NCBI GenBank assembly: GCA_017643965.1
Contig: JAEPMM010000036.1
Location: 1-13,929, forward strand
From: Marinobacter sp.
Lineage (GTDB): Bacteria; Pseudomonadota; Gammaproteobacteria; Pseudomonadales; Oleiphilaceae
Direction of reading: 5' to 3'
DNA: 13,929 nt
Positions 1 to 5,715 of this stretch are shown piece after piece; position 1 is the first letter of the stretch; every line of letters starts with the position of its first letter. The translations under genes were made by a program, and so were the position numbers. The notes beneath the pieces are model-generated. The model searched no databases. It worked only from the letters and a program-made list of their open reading frames with translations, and was not told the origin of the DNA.

Positions 1-389
1 CCGGTCACAATGGAAATGGCACCGAACAGCAGGGCTACCTCCCAGGATACGCCCAGCATCCAGCGGGCCGCCAGTGTGCCGATCAGGCAGGTGACCACCG
101 ATCCCACCGGAATCAGGTTGCGGACCATCTTGCCGTGGCCGAGGATTTCTTCGTAGCGCAGGGTCAGGCTGCCCTCAAACAGGATAATGGCGACCGACAG
201 GGAAATCAGCGGGAACAGCAGATCCCCGAACACCGCCTCCGGGGCCAGGAAACCGAACAGCGGGCCGGCGGCGATACCGCCTGCCAGCAGAAACAGGATG
301 GCAGGCATTTTGACCCGCCATGCCAGCCACTGACAGAACAGCGACAGGACGCCAATGCTGGCAAGTAGCAGGACAGTGCTCAGGGGCAT
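1..389 (-). CDS. Cation/proton antiporter, N-terminal part (cut by window edge)
   Basis: This frame is open from an ATG at 389 to the window edge, giving the first 129 residues. The peptide is very hydrophobic, with membrane segments around residues 3-24, 28-45, 55-75, 92-112 and 114-129. It carries the pattern seen in monovalent cation:proton antiporters of the CPA type: QWLAWRVKMPAILFLLAGG near residues 20-38, then GDLLFPLISLSVAIILFEGSL near 55-74. In related proteins the fragment would continue into a conserved VTGPT segment, and it ends here at VT. Full-length relatives are about 600 residues and often end in a TrkA/RCK-type domain, which cannot be seen here. The expected role is exchange of Na+ or K+ for H+ across the inner membrane. 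ATG 389 is the first possible start after the in-frame tcdA stop. Its ribosome site is poor, so translation may depend on upstream tcdA. The family call is good; the transported ion is unknown. Confidence 0.8.
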   Translation of the reverse strand, partial: MPLSTVLLLASIGVLSLFCQWLAWRVKMPAILFLLAGGIAAGPLFGFLAPEAVFGDLLFPLISLSVAIILFEGSLTLRYEEILGHGKMVRNLIPVGSVVTCLIGTLAARWMLGVSWEVALLFGAISIVT

Positions 390-410
390 GTTGGTGTCAG
401 ATCCATTGAG

Positions 411-1232
411 TTAGAGAGTGGCACGTCGGGCAATACGGTTGAGCACCCGGGCGGCCGCAAAGAAACCGAAACTGGCGGTCACCGGACTGGCTGCGCCAAA
501 CCCGGATGCGCAATCCAGGCGAACCGGTCCTTCCGTGACCGGTTTCTGGAGGCAGACCTCGCCGTCACTGGCAGGATACGTCAGCTGTTCCAGCGAGTAT
601 ACGGCCTCGATGCCGAAACGCCGCTTGGGGTTGCGGGAGAAACCGTAGTCACGACGCAGCATGTTACGAACCTTGGCCAATAAAGGATCCTGGGTGGTTT
701 TGCTGAGATCGCCCACGCGGATCTGGCTGGGGTCCATCTGGCCACCGGCACCACCGGCACAGACAATCGGAATCTTGCGTCGCTGGCAGTGGGCGATCAG
801 GGCGGCCTTGGCCTTCACGCTGTCGATGGCATCGACCACGCCGGTCATGTCTGCGGTGATCAGATCGGCCACGTTCCCGGTGGTCAGGAAACCGAAGTGA
901 ATGCGAATGTCCGCGTGGGGATTGATCGCCTGCAACCGCTGGGCCATGGCGTCAGTTTTGGTGCGCCCGTACTGGCCTTCCAGCGCATGCAGCTGGCGGT
1001 TGGTGTTGGAGACGCAGATGTCGTCCATATCGATCAGGGTCAGAGTGCCGATGCCAGAACGCACCAGCGCCTCGGCGGCCCAGGAGCCGACACCGCCAAG
1101 CCCGACGATGGCCACATGGGATTGACGGAAGGCGTTCAGCGCACGGCGGCCGTACAGGCGTTCAATGCCGCCAAAGCGGAAACGGTAGTCGTCAGGGGCA
1201 CGGCTGTCCGGGGTGTCGCCGGCTGGGCTCAT
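411..1232 (-). CDS. tcdA: tRNA threonylcarbamoyladenosine dehydratase TcdA (CsdL/YgdL)
   Basis: TcdA is an E1/MoeB/ThiF-fold enzyme. It uses ATP to convert t6A at position 37 of ANN-decoding tRNAs into the cyclic form ct6A, working in the cytoplasm with the CsdA/CsdE sulfur relay in E. coli. The 273-residue length matches the family (E. coli 268). The glycine-rich nucleotide loop VAIVGLGGVGSWAAEAL lies at residues 40-56. The acidic strand with the NTNRQ motif (IDMDDICVSNTNRQ) follows at 67-80. A family-typical IPIVCAGGAGGQMDP segment is at 154-168, and CASGFGAASPVTASFGF near 241-257 closes the domain. The ATG at 1232 has a GGAGA ribosome site 5 bases upstream. The first 17 residues are polar and look like a nonconserved extension. 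The antiporter gene starts 21 bases downstream on the same strand, so the two may be co-transcribed. A terminator lies just upstream, at 1290-1316, so tcdA probably has its own promoter. Confidence 0.95.
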   Translation of the reverse strand: MSPAGDTPDSRAPDDYRFRFGGIERLYGRRALNAFRQSHVAIVGLGGVGSWAAEALVRSGIGTLTLIDMDDICVSNTNRQLHALEGQYGRTKTDAMAQRLQAINPHADIRIHFGFLTTGNVADLITADMTGVVDAIDSVKAKAALIAHCQRRKIPIVCAGGAGGQMDPSQIRVGDLSKTTQDPLLAKVRNMLRRDYGFSRNPKRRFGIEAVYSLEQLTYPASDGEVCLQKPVTEGPVRLDCASGFGAASPVTASFGFFAAARVLNRIARRATL

Positions 1233-1289
1233 GGGGTGTCTCCGGTATCAGGCAAAGACCGGGATTGTAACGCAATGGGAGGAGGGCAT

Positions 1290-1316
1290 AAAAAAAAGCC
1301 ACGCAGAGCGTGGCTT
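1290..1316 (-). terminator. Rho-independent terminator after the acyl-CoA dehydrogenase gene
   Basis: Read on the minus strand this is a 9-base-pair stem, AAGCCACGC paired with GCGTGGCTT, around a 3-base loop and followed by a run of eight T. The core GC-rich arms are 1298-1304 and 1308-1314. There is no T run on the other side, so it works in one direction: it ends transcripts coming from the acyl-CoA dehydrogenase (stop at 1469) before they reach tcdA (start at 1232). Confidence 0.9.
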
Positions 1317-1326
1317 ACAAGCAAGT

Positions 1327-1413
1327 TGTTCAGCCCGACGGGGAGCTGAACAGGACTAGTTCAGAGACACTAATCAACCTGATCATTATCGGGTTCCGGC
1401 GCCGTTGGCGGAA
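1327..1413 (-). promoter_or_regulatory. Structured 3' untranslated region with overlapping inverted repeats
   Basis: About 150 bases separate the acyl-CoA dehydrogenase stop from its terminator stem, and the stretch is rich in inverted repeats. TGTTCAGC (1327-1334) pairs with GCTGAACA (1345-1352). The same CTGAAC (1346-1351) can instead pair with GTTCAG (1359-1364), so the two hairpins exclude each other. A further pair, TTCCG (1394-1398) and CGGAA (1409-1413), lies closer to the gene. No convincing small reading frame is present. This could be a plain 3' end or the source of a small RNA ending at the terminator; the sequence alone does not decide. Confidence 0.4.
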
Positions 1414-1468
1414 GGTCAGAACCTGACAATGCTCGGTCATTTCCGGCCATGGGTCAGCCGGGTGTCCC

Positions 1469-3244
1469 TCAGGCGGCCCAATGGTCATCCTCGAACGCCA
1501 TCATAGTGTCCTTGCCGCTTTCGATATCAGACAACAGCCACCGGACTTCCGGAAGCAGCTTTTCGAAGTAGAAGCGCGCAGACACCTGCTTGCTCTGCAG
1601 CAGAGGGGCATTGCCTTCGCCGGCCTCGAGTTGCTGCTTGGCAACGTTGGCCATGCGAGACCACAGGTAGCCGATCACCGTCAGCGCCATCAGCCGCAGG
1701 TAAGGCGTTGCTGCCGCTCCAGCCTGCTCGGGGTCTTTCGGGGCGTTAGTGGCCAGCCAGAGAGTCGCGGTCTCGAGTGCCTTCATGGCGCCCTTGAGCT
1801 CTTCCCGGTGGGGCGCATCAGCGTTGTCTTTCAGGTAATCAGTCAGCACACCGAACAGCGTGCGTACCAGCTGGCCACCCTTGAGGCTCAGTTTACGGCC
1901 GACCAGGTCCATCGCCTGAATGCCGTTGGTGCCTTCGTAGATGCGCGCGATACGGCCATCCCGTACCAGCTGCTCCAGCGGCCAGTCGGTGGTGAAGCCG
2001 GAACCGCCCAGTACCTGCAGGCCGGTGTTGGCGTTGTTGGCACCCTCGTCTGTCAGGAAGGCTTTAACAACCGGGGTCAGCAACTGCACCAGATCATCGG
2101 CGGACTCGCGAACGGCTTCGTCCGGGTGGGCTACCGACAGGTCAAGCTGGTGGCCGGTGAACAGCGCCATCGCGCGCATGCCCTCGTTCAGGACTTTCTG
2201 GCGCATCAGCATGCGGCGCACGTCCGGGTGCACAATGATCGGGTCGGCCGGGCCGTCGGCATTTTTCGGACCGCTCAGGGAGCGGCTCTGCAGTCGCTCA
2301 CGGGCGAAGGCCAGGCTTTCCTGGTAAGCCATCTCGGCCAGCCCCAGACCCTGCATACCGACCATCAGACGGGCTTCGTTCATCATGGTGAACATCGATC
2401 GCATGCCTTTATTGGGCTCGCCCACCAGCCAGCCTTTGGCACCTTCAAAATTCATCACGCAGGTGGCAGAGCCCTTGATGCCCATTTTGTGCTCAAGGCC
2501 GCCGCAGAAGGCGGGGTTTCGCTCGCCGGAATCCGGCAGTACCTTGGGAACCACAAACAGCGAGATGCCCTTGGTGGTGTCGGGCGCGCCCGGCAACTTG
2601 GCCAGCACCAGATGCACGATGTTGTCGGTCAGGTCGTGTTCGCCGCCGGTGATCCAGATCTTGGTACCCTCAATGGCGTAGCTGCCATCGTCATTGGGGG
2701 TGGCGCGGGTGCGAATCAGTCCCAGATCCGTGCCGCACTGGGGCTCGGTCAGACACATGGTGCCGGTCCACTCGCCAGAAATCAGCTTTTCCAGGTAGGT
2801 CTGCTTCAACTCCTCGGAACCGTGGGCGTGCAGGGCGCTGATGGCACCGTGGGTCAGGCCCGGGTACATGCCGAGCGACAGGTTGGTGGAGCACACCATT
2901 TCGTCCACCACGAACTTCAGGGTGTGGGGCAGGCCCTGGCCACCGAATTCGAGAGGAGCATCCAGGGCGGTCCAGCCGCCCTCAACGAATTTCCGGTACG
3001 CCTCCTTGAAACCCTCCGGCGTCTTGACGGCATGGCTCTCGGGATCGTAATGGCAGCCTTCCCGGTCACCAATCTGGTTGGTGGGCTGGATCACCTCGGC
3101 GGCCAGTTTGCCGGCTTCGTCGATGACAGCGGAAATCAGGTCGGGTGTTGCGTCGGCGTATTTTTCCAGCTCGTGGAGCCGATCGGCACCCAATACGTCA
3201 AACAGCAGAAAGCGAAGGTCATTCGCCGGAGCCTGGTATTGCAT
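1469..3244 (-). CDS. Acyl-CoA dehydrogenase, long (about 600-residue) DmdC/PA0506-like form
   Basis: This is an FAD flavoenzyme that puts an alpha-beta double bond into an acyl-CoA, the first step of beta-oxidation, passing electrons to electron transfer flavoprotein. The 591 residues fit the long subgroup with an extra C-terminal domain (about 470-591). That subgroup holds Pseudomonas PA0506-like enzymes and the 3-methylmercaptopropionyl-CoA dehydrogenase DmdC. Family landmarks are in order: an N-terminal helical domain (30-150), CLTEPQCGTDLG at 164-175, KIWITGGEHDL at 195-205, MGIKGSATC at 254-262 and the RIYEGTNGIQAMDLVGRK signature at 434-451. Glu437 in that signature is the expected catalytic base. 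The ATG at 3244 follows an AGGAGA ribosome site. The gene stands alone, with a terminator downstream and a PsrA-box-like dyad upstream. Substrate chain length cannot be read from the sequence; a long- or medium-chain fatty acyl-CoA is likelier than a sulfur compound because no dmd neighbours are present. Confidence 0.9.
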   Translation of the reverse strand: MQYQAPANDLRFLLFDVLGADRLHELEKYADATPDLISAVIDEAGKLAAEVIQPTNQIGDREGCHYDPESHAVKTPEGFKEAYRKFVEGGWTALDAPLEFGGQGLPHTLKFVVDEMVCSTNLSLGMYPGLTHGAISALHAHGSEELKQTYLEKLISGEWTGTMCLTEPQCGTDLGLIRTRATPNDDGSYAIEGTKIWITGGEHDLTDNIVHLVLAKLPGAPDTTKGISLFVVPKVLPDSGERNPAFCGGLEHKMGIKGSATCVMNFEGAKGWLVGEPNKGMRSMFTMMNEARLMVGMQGLGLAEMAYQESLAFARERLQSRSLSGPKNADGPADPIIVHPDVRRMLMRQKVLNEGMRAMALFTGHQLDLSVAHPDEAVRESADDLVQLLTPVVKAFLTDEGANNANTGLQVLGGSGFTTDWPLEQLVRDGRIARIYEGTNGIQAMDLVGRKLSLKGGQLVRTLFGVLTDYLKDNADAPHREELKGAMKALETATLWLATNAPKDPEQAGAAATPYLRLMALTVIGYLWSRMANVAKQQLEAGEGNAPLLQSKQVSARFYFEKLLPEVRWLLSDIESGKDTMMAFEDDHWAA

Positions 3245-3331
3245 GGACTTCTCTCCTCAACTCAACGCGTGTCGTTATGCACTTCTGCATGCCCGGTTGT
3301 GGTGCGCGCAGTGGTGACGGTTAATGCGCCT

Positions 3332-3351
3332 ATTCATACGGGTGTTTGAAT
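3332..3351. promoter_or_regulatory. PsrA-box-like operator between acyl-CoA dehydrogenase and SDR genes
   Basis: A dyad with 8-base arms, ATTCATAC and GTTTGAAT, is separated by GGGT; seven of the eight arm pairs match. The inner part, CATAC-N4-GTTTG, differs by one base from the published PsrA box of Pseudomonas as I recall it, (G/C)AAAC-N2-4-GTTT(G/C). PsrA is a TetR-type repressor of fatty acid oxidation genes, released by long-chain fatty acids. The site lies 88-107 bases upstream of the acyl-CoA dehydrogenase start and 96-115 bases upstream of the SDR start, so it could act on either. Binding by PsrA is inference. Confidence 0.5.
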
Positions 3352-3446
3352 GTGCCGGTTCACTGCGGAGGCAGTCCGATGCACAAAGAATTCGTATCAT
3401 CTCCATCGTCTGAATCAATCGCAGCCAGCACTGGGAGGGGGTAATC

Positions 3447-4190
3447 ATGCATAAGGTATTGGTAGCGGGGATCTCTGGAGCCATTGGCAGCGGAATTGCA
3501 GGTGAGCTACTGGAGCGCGACCCGTCGGCGCAGATCATCGGGCTGTGTCGCCGTCCGGAGAAGGTGCCGGAGGCGATCGCCCGGTCGCCGCGGGTGAGTC
3601 TGCTGGCCTGGGATGCGGCGGACCCGGGAGCAGCCGGGGCGCTCGTAGACGACCTTGCGGGGGTTCTGCCCGCCGCAGAGGGTGTTGACGATGTGATCTT
3701 CGCCGCCGGGATTCTGCATGGGGCCGGCCTGTACCCGGAAAAGCGGGTAGAAGATCTGGAGGCCGGCGCGCTGGCGCAGGCATTTCAGGTCAACGCCGCC
3801 AGTTTTTCGCTGCTGATGCGGGCGTTGATGCCCTGGTTGCGGCATCGACGCTTCAAGCGTGTGGTCGCGATCTCCGCCAAAGTGGGTTCGATCTCCGATA
3901 ACCGCTTCGGTGGCTGGTACGCCTATCGCAGCTCGAAAGCCGCACTGAACATGCTGGTGAAGACGTTGTCGGTGGAGTTGCCCCGCCGCTGCAAGCCGGT
4001 GGCCTGCGTGGCGGTGCATCCGGGCACCACGCGATCGGCCCTGAGCGAGCCGTTCGCGGCGTCATTGGCGCAACTGGAAGTGCACAGTGCCGGGCAGACG
4101 GCGACCAATATATTGGCTGTCATGGACAAGCTGAATGAGAGTGGCAATGGCCGCTTCTATAACTGGGACGGGACAGAACTGCCTTGGTAG
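3447..4190 (+). CDS. Short-chain dehydrogenase/reductase (SDR), CsgA/C-factor-like
   Basis: This 247-residue protein has the length and order of a classical SDR, a cytoplasmic NAD(P)-dependent oxidoreductase. The N-terminal strand and nucleotide loop VLVAGISGAIGSGIAGEL cover residues 4-21, with glycines 8, 11 and 14 spaced as in the Rossmann motif. The usual NAG strand appears as FAAGI at 85-89. The active-site YxxxK is Tyr160-Arg-Ser-Ser-Lys164, followed by AALNML. The helper serine is less clear: where many relatives have ISS this one has ISA (142-144), leaving Ser143 or Ser148 as candidates. The C-terminus GRFYNWDG is typical of one SDR branch related to the Myxococcus C-factor. The start at 3447 has a strong GGGAGGGGG ribosome site. 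The gene stands alone, divergent from the acyl-CoA dehydrogenase and convergent with chrR. Substrate unknown. No ECF-type TGATCC promoter is visible upstream, so there is no sequence sign that the neighbouring sigma factor controls it. Confidence 0.88.
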   Translation: MHKVLVAGISGAIGSGIAGELLERDPSAQIIGLCRRPEKVPEAIARSPRVSLLAWDAADPGAAGALVDDLAGVLPAAEGVDDVIFAAGILHGAGLYPEKRVEDLEAGALAQAFQVNAASFSLLMRALMPWLRHRRFKRVVAISAKVGSISDNRFGGWYAYRSSKAALNMLVKTLSVELPRRCKPVACVAVHPGTTRSALSEPFAASLAQLEVHSAGQTATNILAVMDKLNESGNGRFYNWDGTELPW

Positions 4191-4197
4191 GAAACGC

Positions 4198-4217
4198 CGG
4201 GGCCACCTCGGACCCCG
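4198..4217. terminator. Possible weak hairpin terminator between convergent SDR and chrR
   Basis: CGGGG (4198-4202) pairs with CCCCG (4213-4217), and inner CC-GG pairs extend the stem across a one-base bulge. It sits in the 43-base gap between two convergent stop codons, where a shared terminator is expected. It lacks a clear T run on either side (only TT follows on the plus strand), so efficient termination is doubtful. Confidence 0.35.
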
Positions 4218-4233
4218 TTCACGCACGCTCGGA

Positions 4234-4875
4234 TCAGCGAATGAATGGATTGAGCATGCGGGTGAAGGTACCGGTCAGTTTCACCGGGGCGCTCAGCACA
4301 GACAGGGTGATGCAGTCTTCGCAACCGACGGCAACCGCCTTGTGTTCGTCCGAATCGTTGAGGACCACGCAATCCCACTGGTTGAACACGCCTTTCTGGT
4401 CTGCAAACGCCCCCTGCAGCACGATGGTGGTTTCCTCACCGCGGTGGGTGTGGGCTGGTGCCTTGCCGCCCGCTGCCAGTTTCTGCAGCACCACCTGCTC
4501 GCTCTGGCCGGGGAAGCGCTCGGAAATGTCCAGAACGCTGACATCGCCCAATTGCCGTTTCCACGGCAGAGTGTCCAGATCCTCCCCCAGCAGCTTCTGC
4601 AGCGGACTCATCCCGTTGATGACGCGGGTTACCACCTCGTTTTCTCCAGTGTCGCTGTCAATGCGGGAAAGAATGCTGTCAAACATGCTTTCGCTCACGT
4701 CGACTTTGGGCTGATGTTCCATCATGACCGCACCGAGGCTGTCGAGTGTATCGACGCGGCTGCGGCAGTGCGAGCACTGATCCAGGTGGAGCCGGATGCA
4801 CAGAGCATGGGGCTCGGTCAGGTTGCCAGCGCTGTATTCCATCAGCGTCAGGCTGTCAGGGTGGTGCCGTGTCAT
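4234..4875 (-). CDS. chrR: ChrR-type zinc anti-sigma factor (cupin C-terminal domain)
   Basis: ChrR binds and silences its partner ECF sigma factor in the cytoplasm and releases it on singlet oxygen or organic hydroperoxide stress. The 213 residues split into an N-terminal zinc anti-sigma domain (about 1-85) and a C-terminal cupin-like domain (about 100-200). The zinc anti-sigma ligands are all present: His5, His30, Cys34 and Cys37 (HLDQCSHC). The cupin metal ligands are also intact: His142 and His144 in AHTH, Glu148, and His178 in DEHK. Each falls within one residue of its place in the Rhodobacter sphaeroides protein as I recall it. A Cys185/Cys188 pair (CEDC) resembles the cysteines near the end of that domain. 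The ATG at 4875 overlaps the sigma stop codon as ATGA, so the pair is translationally coupled. A longer upstream reading of this frame only shadows the sigma gene. The 3' end faces the SDR gene. Confidence 0.93.
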   Translation of the reverse strand: MTRHHPDSLTLMEYSAGNLTEPHALCIRLHLDQCSHCRSRVDTLDSLGAVMMEHQPKVDVSESMFDSILSRIDSDTGENEVVTRVINGMSPLQKLLGEDLDTLPWKRQLGDVSVLDISERFPGQSEQVVLQKLAAGGKAPAHTHRGEETTIVLQGAFADQKGVFNQWDCVVLNDSDEHKAVAVGCEDCITLSVLSAPVKLTGTFTRMLNPFIR

Positions 4876-5471
4876 ACGTTCTGATCCTGCAAAATCACTT
4901 TCAGTTTGTTCAACGCCAGGCGCACCCGGCTTTTCACGGTGCCGAGGGGAATGTCGAGTTCGTCCGCCACCATCTGGTGCGACTTGTTCTCCATATAGAC
5001 CTTGGCAATCACAGTAATCTGTTCTTCGGGGAGGTGACTCAGCGACTCCCGGATACGGCGTTCTGACATCAGACGGTGCAGTGACGTGACAGGCTCGTCT
5101 TCGTTCTCGCCCGGAATCTGCCACAGATCCTCGGTTTCCACCTGCATTTCGGCGCTGGTGCGCTTCATTTTGCGCAGCATGTCGATCCGCTGGTTCCGCG
5201 CGATGGTGAAGATCCACGTAGACGCCGCCGCCTTGCGCCAGTCGTACAGACAGGATCGTCTCCAGATGGACACGAAAACTTCCTGCACCAGCTCTTCGGC
5301 GTGACTGGCCAGGCCGTTGGCCATAGCGTAATACTTGATCTGCGGCCCAAAATGCTCAAACAGCGCATGGTACGCCTGGCGATCCTGGTGTTTACCCACT
5401 TTTTCCAGCATCTGGCTCCAGGGGTCCTTTCGACCCTCGGCGCGGGCTGGCTTCTGCTCCAGTGTGGTCAC
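4872..5471 (-). CDS. ECF sigma factor, partner of ChrR (ECF11/RpoE-like)
   Basis: This is an extracytoplasmic-function sigma-70 family protein that directs RNA polymerase to stress genes when ChrR lets go. Counting from GTG 5471 it has 199 residues. Region 2 spans about 30-105, with the AEELVQEVFVSIW core helix at 58-70 and the promoter-melting STWIFTIARNQRIDMLRK at 84-101. Region 4 spans about 140-195, with the -35-reading helix-turn-helix around SHQMVADELDIPLGTVKSRV (164-183). Start choice: the frame stays open to a GTG at 5528 and also has ATGs at 5519 and 5516, but none has a ribosome site. GTG 5471 has AAGGAG 7 bases upstream, and its N-terminus fits the family better. The stop overlaps the chrR start by four bases. 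An ECF-type promoter lies upstream at 5557-5582, which suggests self-activation as in Rhodobacter rpoE-chrR. The ECF11 assignment is inferred from the ChrR partner and the promoter. Confidence 0.92.
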   Translation of the reverse strand: MTTLEQKPARAEGRKDPWSQMLEKVGKHQDRQAYHALFEHFGPQIKYYAMANGLASHAEELVQEVFVSIWRRSCLYDWRKAAASTWIFTIARNQRIDMLRKMKRTSAEMQVETEDLWQIPGENEDEPVTSLHRLMSERRIRESLSHLPEEQITVIAKVYMENKSHQMVADELDIPLGTVKSRVRLALNKLKVILQDQNV

Positions 5472-5477
5472 CGGGCG

Positions 5478-5483
5478 CTCCTT
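5478..5483 (-). promoter_or_regulatory. Ribosome binding site deciding the sigma factor start
   Basis: Minus-strand AAGGAG lies 7 bases before GTG 5471. The three upstream in-frame starts (5528, 5519 and 5516) have no purine-rich match at a usable distance. This favours a 199-residue sigma factor over the 218-residue reading. Confidence 0.6.
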
Positions 5484-5556
5484 GACTGTTGCATGATTTG
5501 AGCTTGTTCTAGTCATCATTCTATGCACTCGTCGCGGGTTTGTCAGTCACGATATG

Positions 5557-5582
5557 TACGGGACAACGATCCGGATGGATCA
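5557..5582 (-). promoter_or_regulatory. ECF sigma-type promoter for the sigma/chrR operon
   Basis: On the minus strand, TGATCC (5582-5577) is followed after 16 bases by CGTA (5560-5557). TGATCC is the -35 element known for Rhodobacter RpoE, and CGT-containing -10 elements with 16-17 base spacers are usual for ECF sigma factors. Transcription would start near 5550, leaving a leader of about 80 bases to GTG 5471. I checked the other TGATCC hexamers I noticed in the window (both strands, by eye) and none is followed by CGTA at this spacing. Self-activation is inferred. Confidence 0.65.
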
Positions 5583-5594
5583 ACCACCGCAGCA

Positions 5595-5645
5595 AAAAGC
5601 CGACATCGGCAAACATTGCACGGGCGCCGGCTTTTGGCTGTCGGC
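5595..5645. repeat. Nested inverted repeats in the sigma/AraC divergent region
   Basis: AAAAGCCG (5595-5602) is the complement of CGGCTTTT (5628-5635). GCCGACA (5599-5605) is the complement of TGTCGGC (5639-5645). GCCGA-CA-TCGGC at 5599-5610 is itself a small dyad. The group lies between the ECF promoter and the AraC-family gene. It could be an operator cluster or a leader hairpin; nothing in the sequence says which. Confidence 0.35.
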
Positions 5646-5650
5646 ACGGT

Positions 5651-5667
5651 GATTGCGCACGGCAATC
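5651..5667. promoter_or_regulatory. 17-bp dyad, possible operator of the AraC-family gene
   Basis: GATTGC and GCAATC form perfect 6-base arms around a 5-base spacer (GCACG). The dyad ends 48 bases before the start codon of the AraC-family gene. It lies upstream of an AT-rich TAATAAT stretch (5689-5695) that could serve as its -10 region. The position suits binding by an activator or self-regulation, but no consensus known to me matches. Confidence 0.35.
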
Positions 5668-5715
5668 GGCCGGACTAGTCTCAAGCATTAATAATAACCA
5701 GAGATCATCCCTGTC

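Noticed and set aside
789..1349. A 186-codon plus-strand frame across tcdA and the terminator
   Set aside because: Antisense to tcdA and running through its promoter region and an unrelated terminator; composition is that of a shadow frame.
1481..3349. A 622-codon open frame on the plus strand, opposite the acyl-CoA dehydrogenase
   Set aside because: It mirrors the real gene almost exactly, has no ribosome site and no recognisable domain, and is rich in His, Gln and Val as expected from the complement of GC-rich codons. The minus-strand gene has full family motifs.
4234..5217. A longer 327-codon version of chrR
   Set aside because: The first 114 residues overlap the sigma gene in another frame and are low-complexity. 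The ATGA overlap at 4875 gives the family-length protein.
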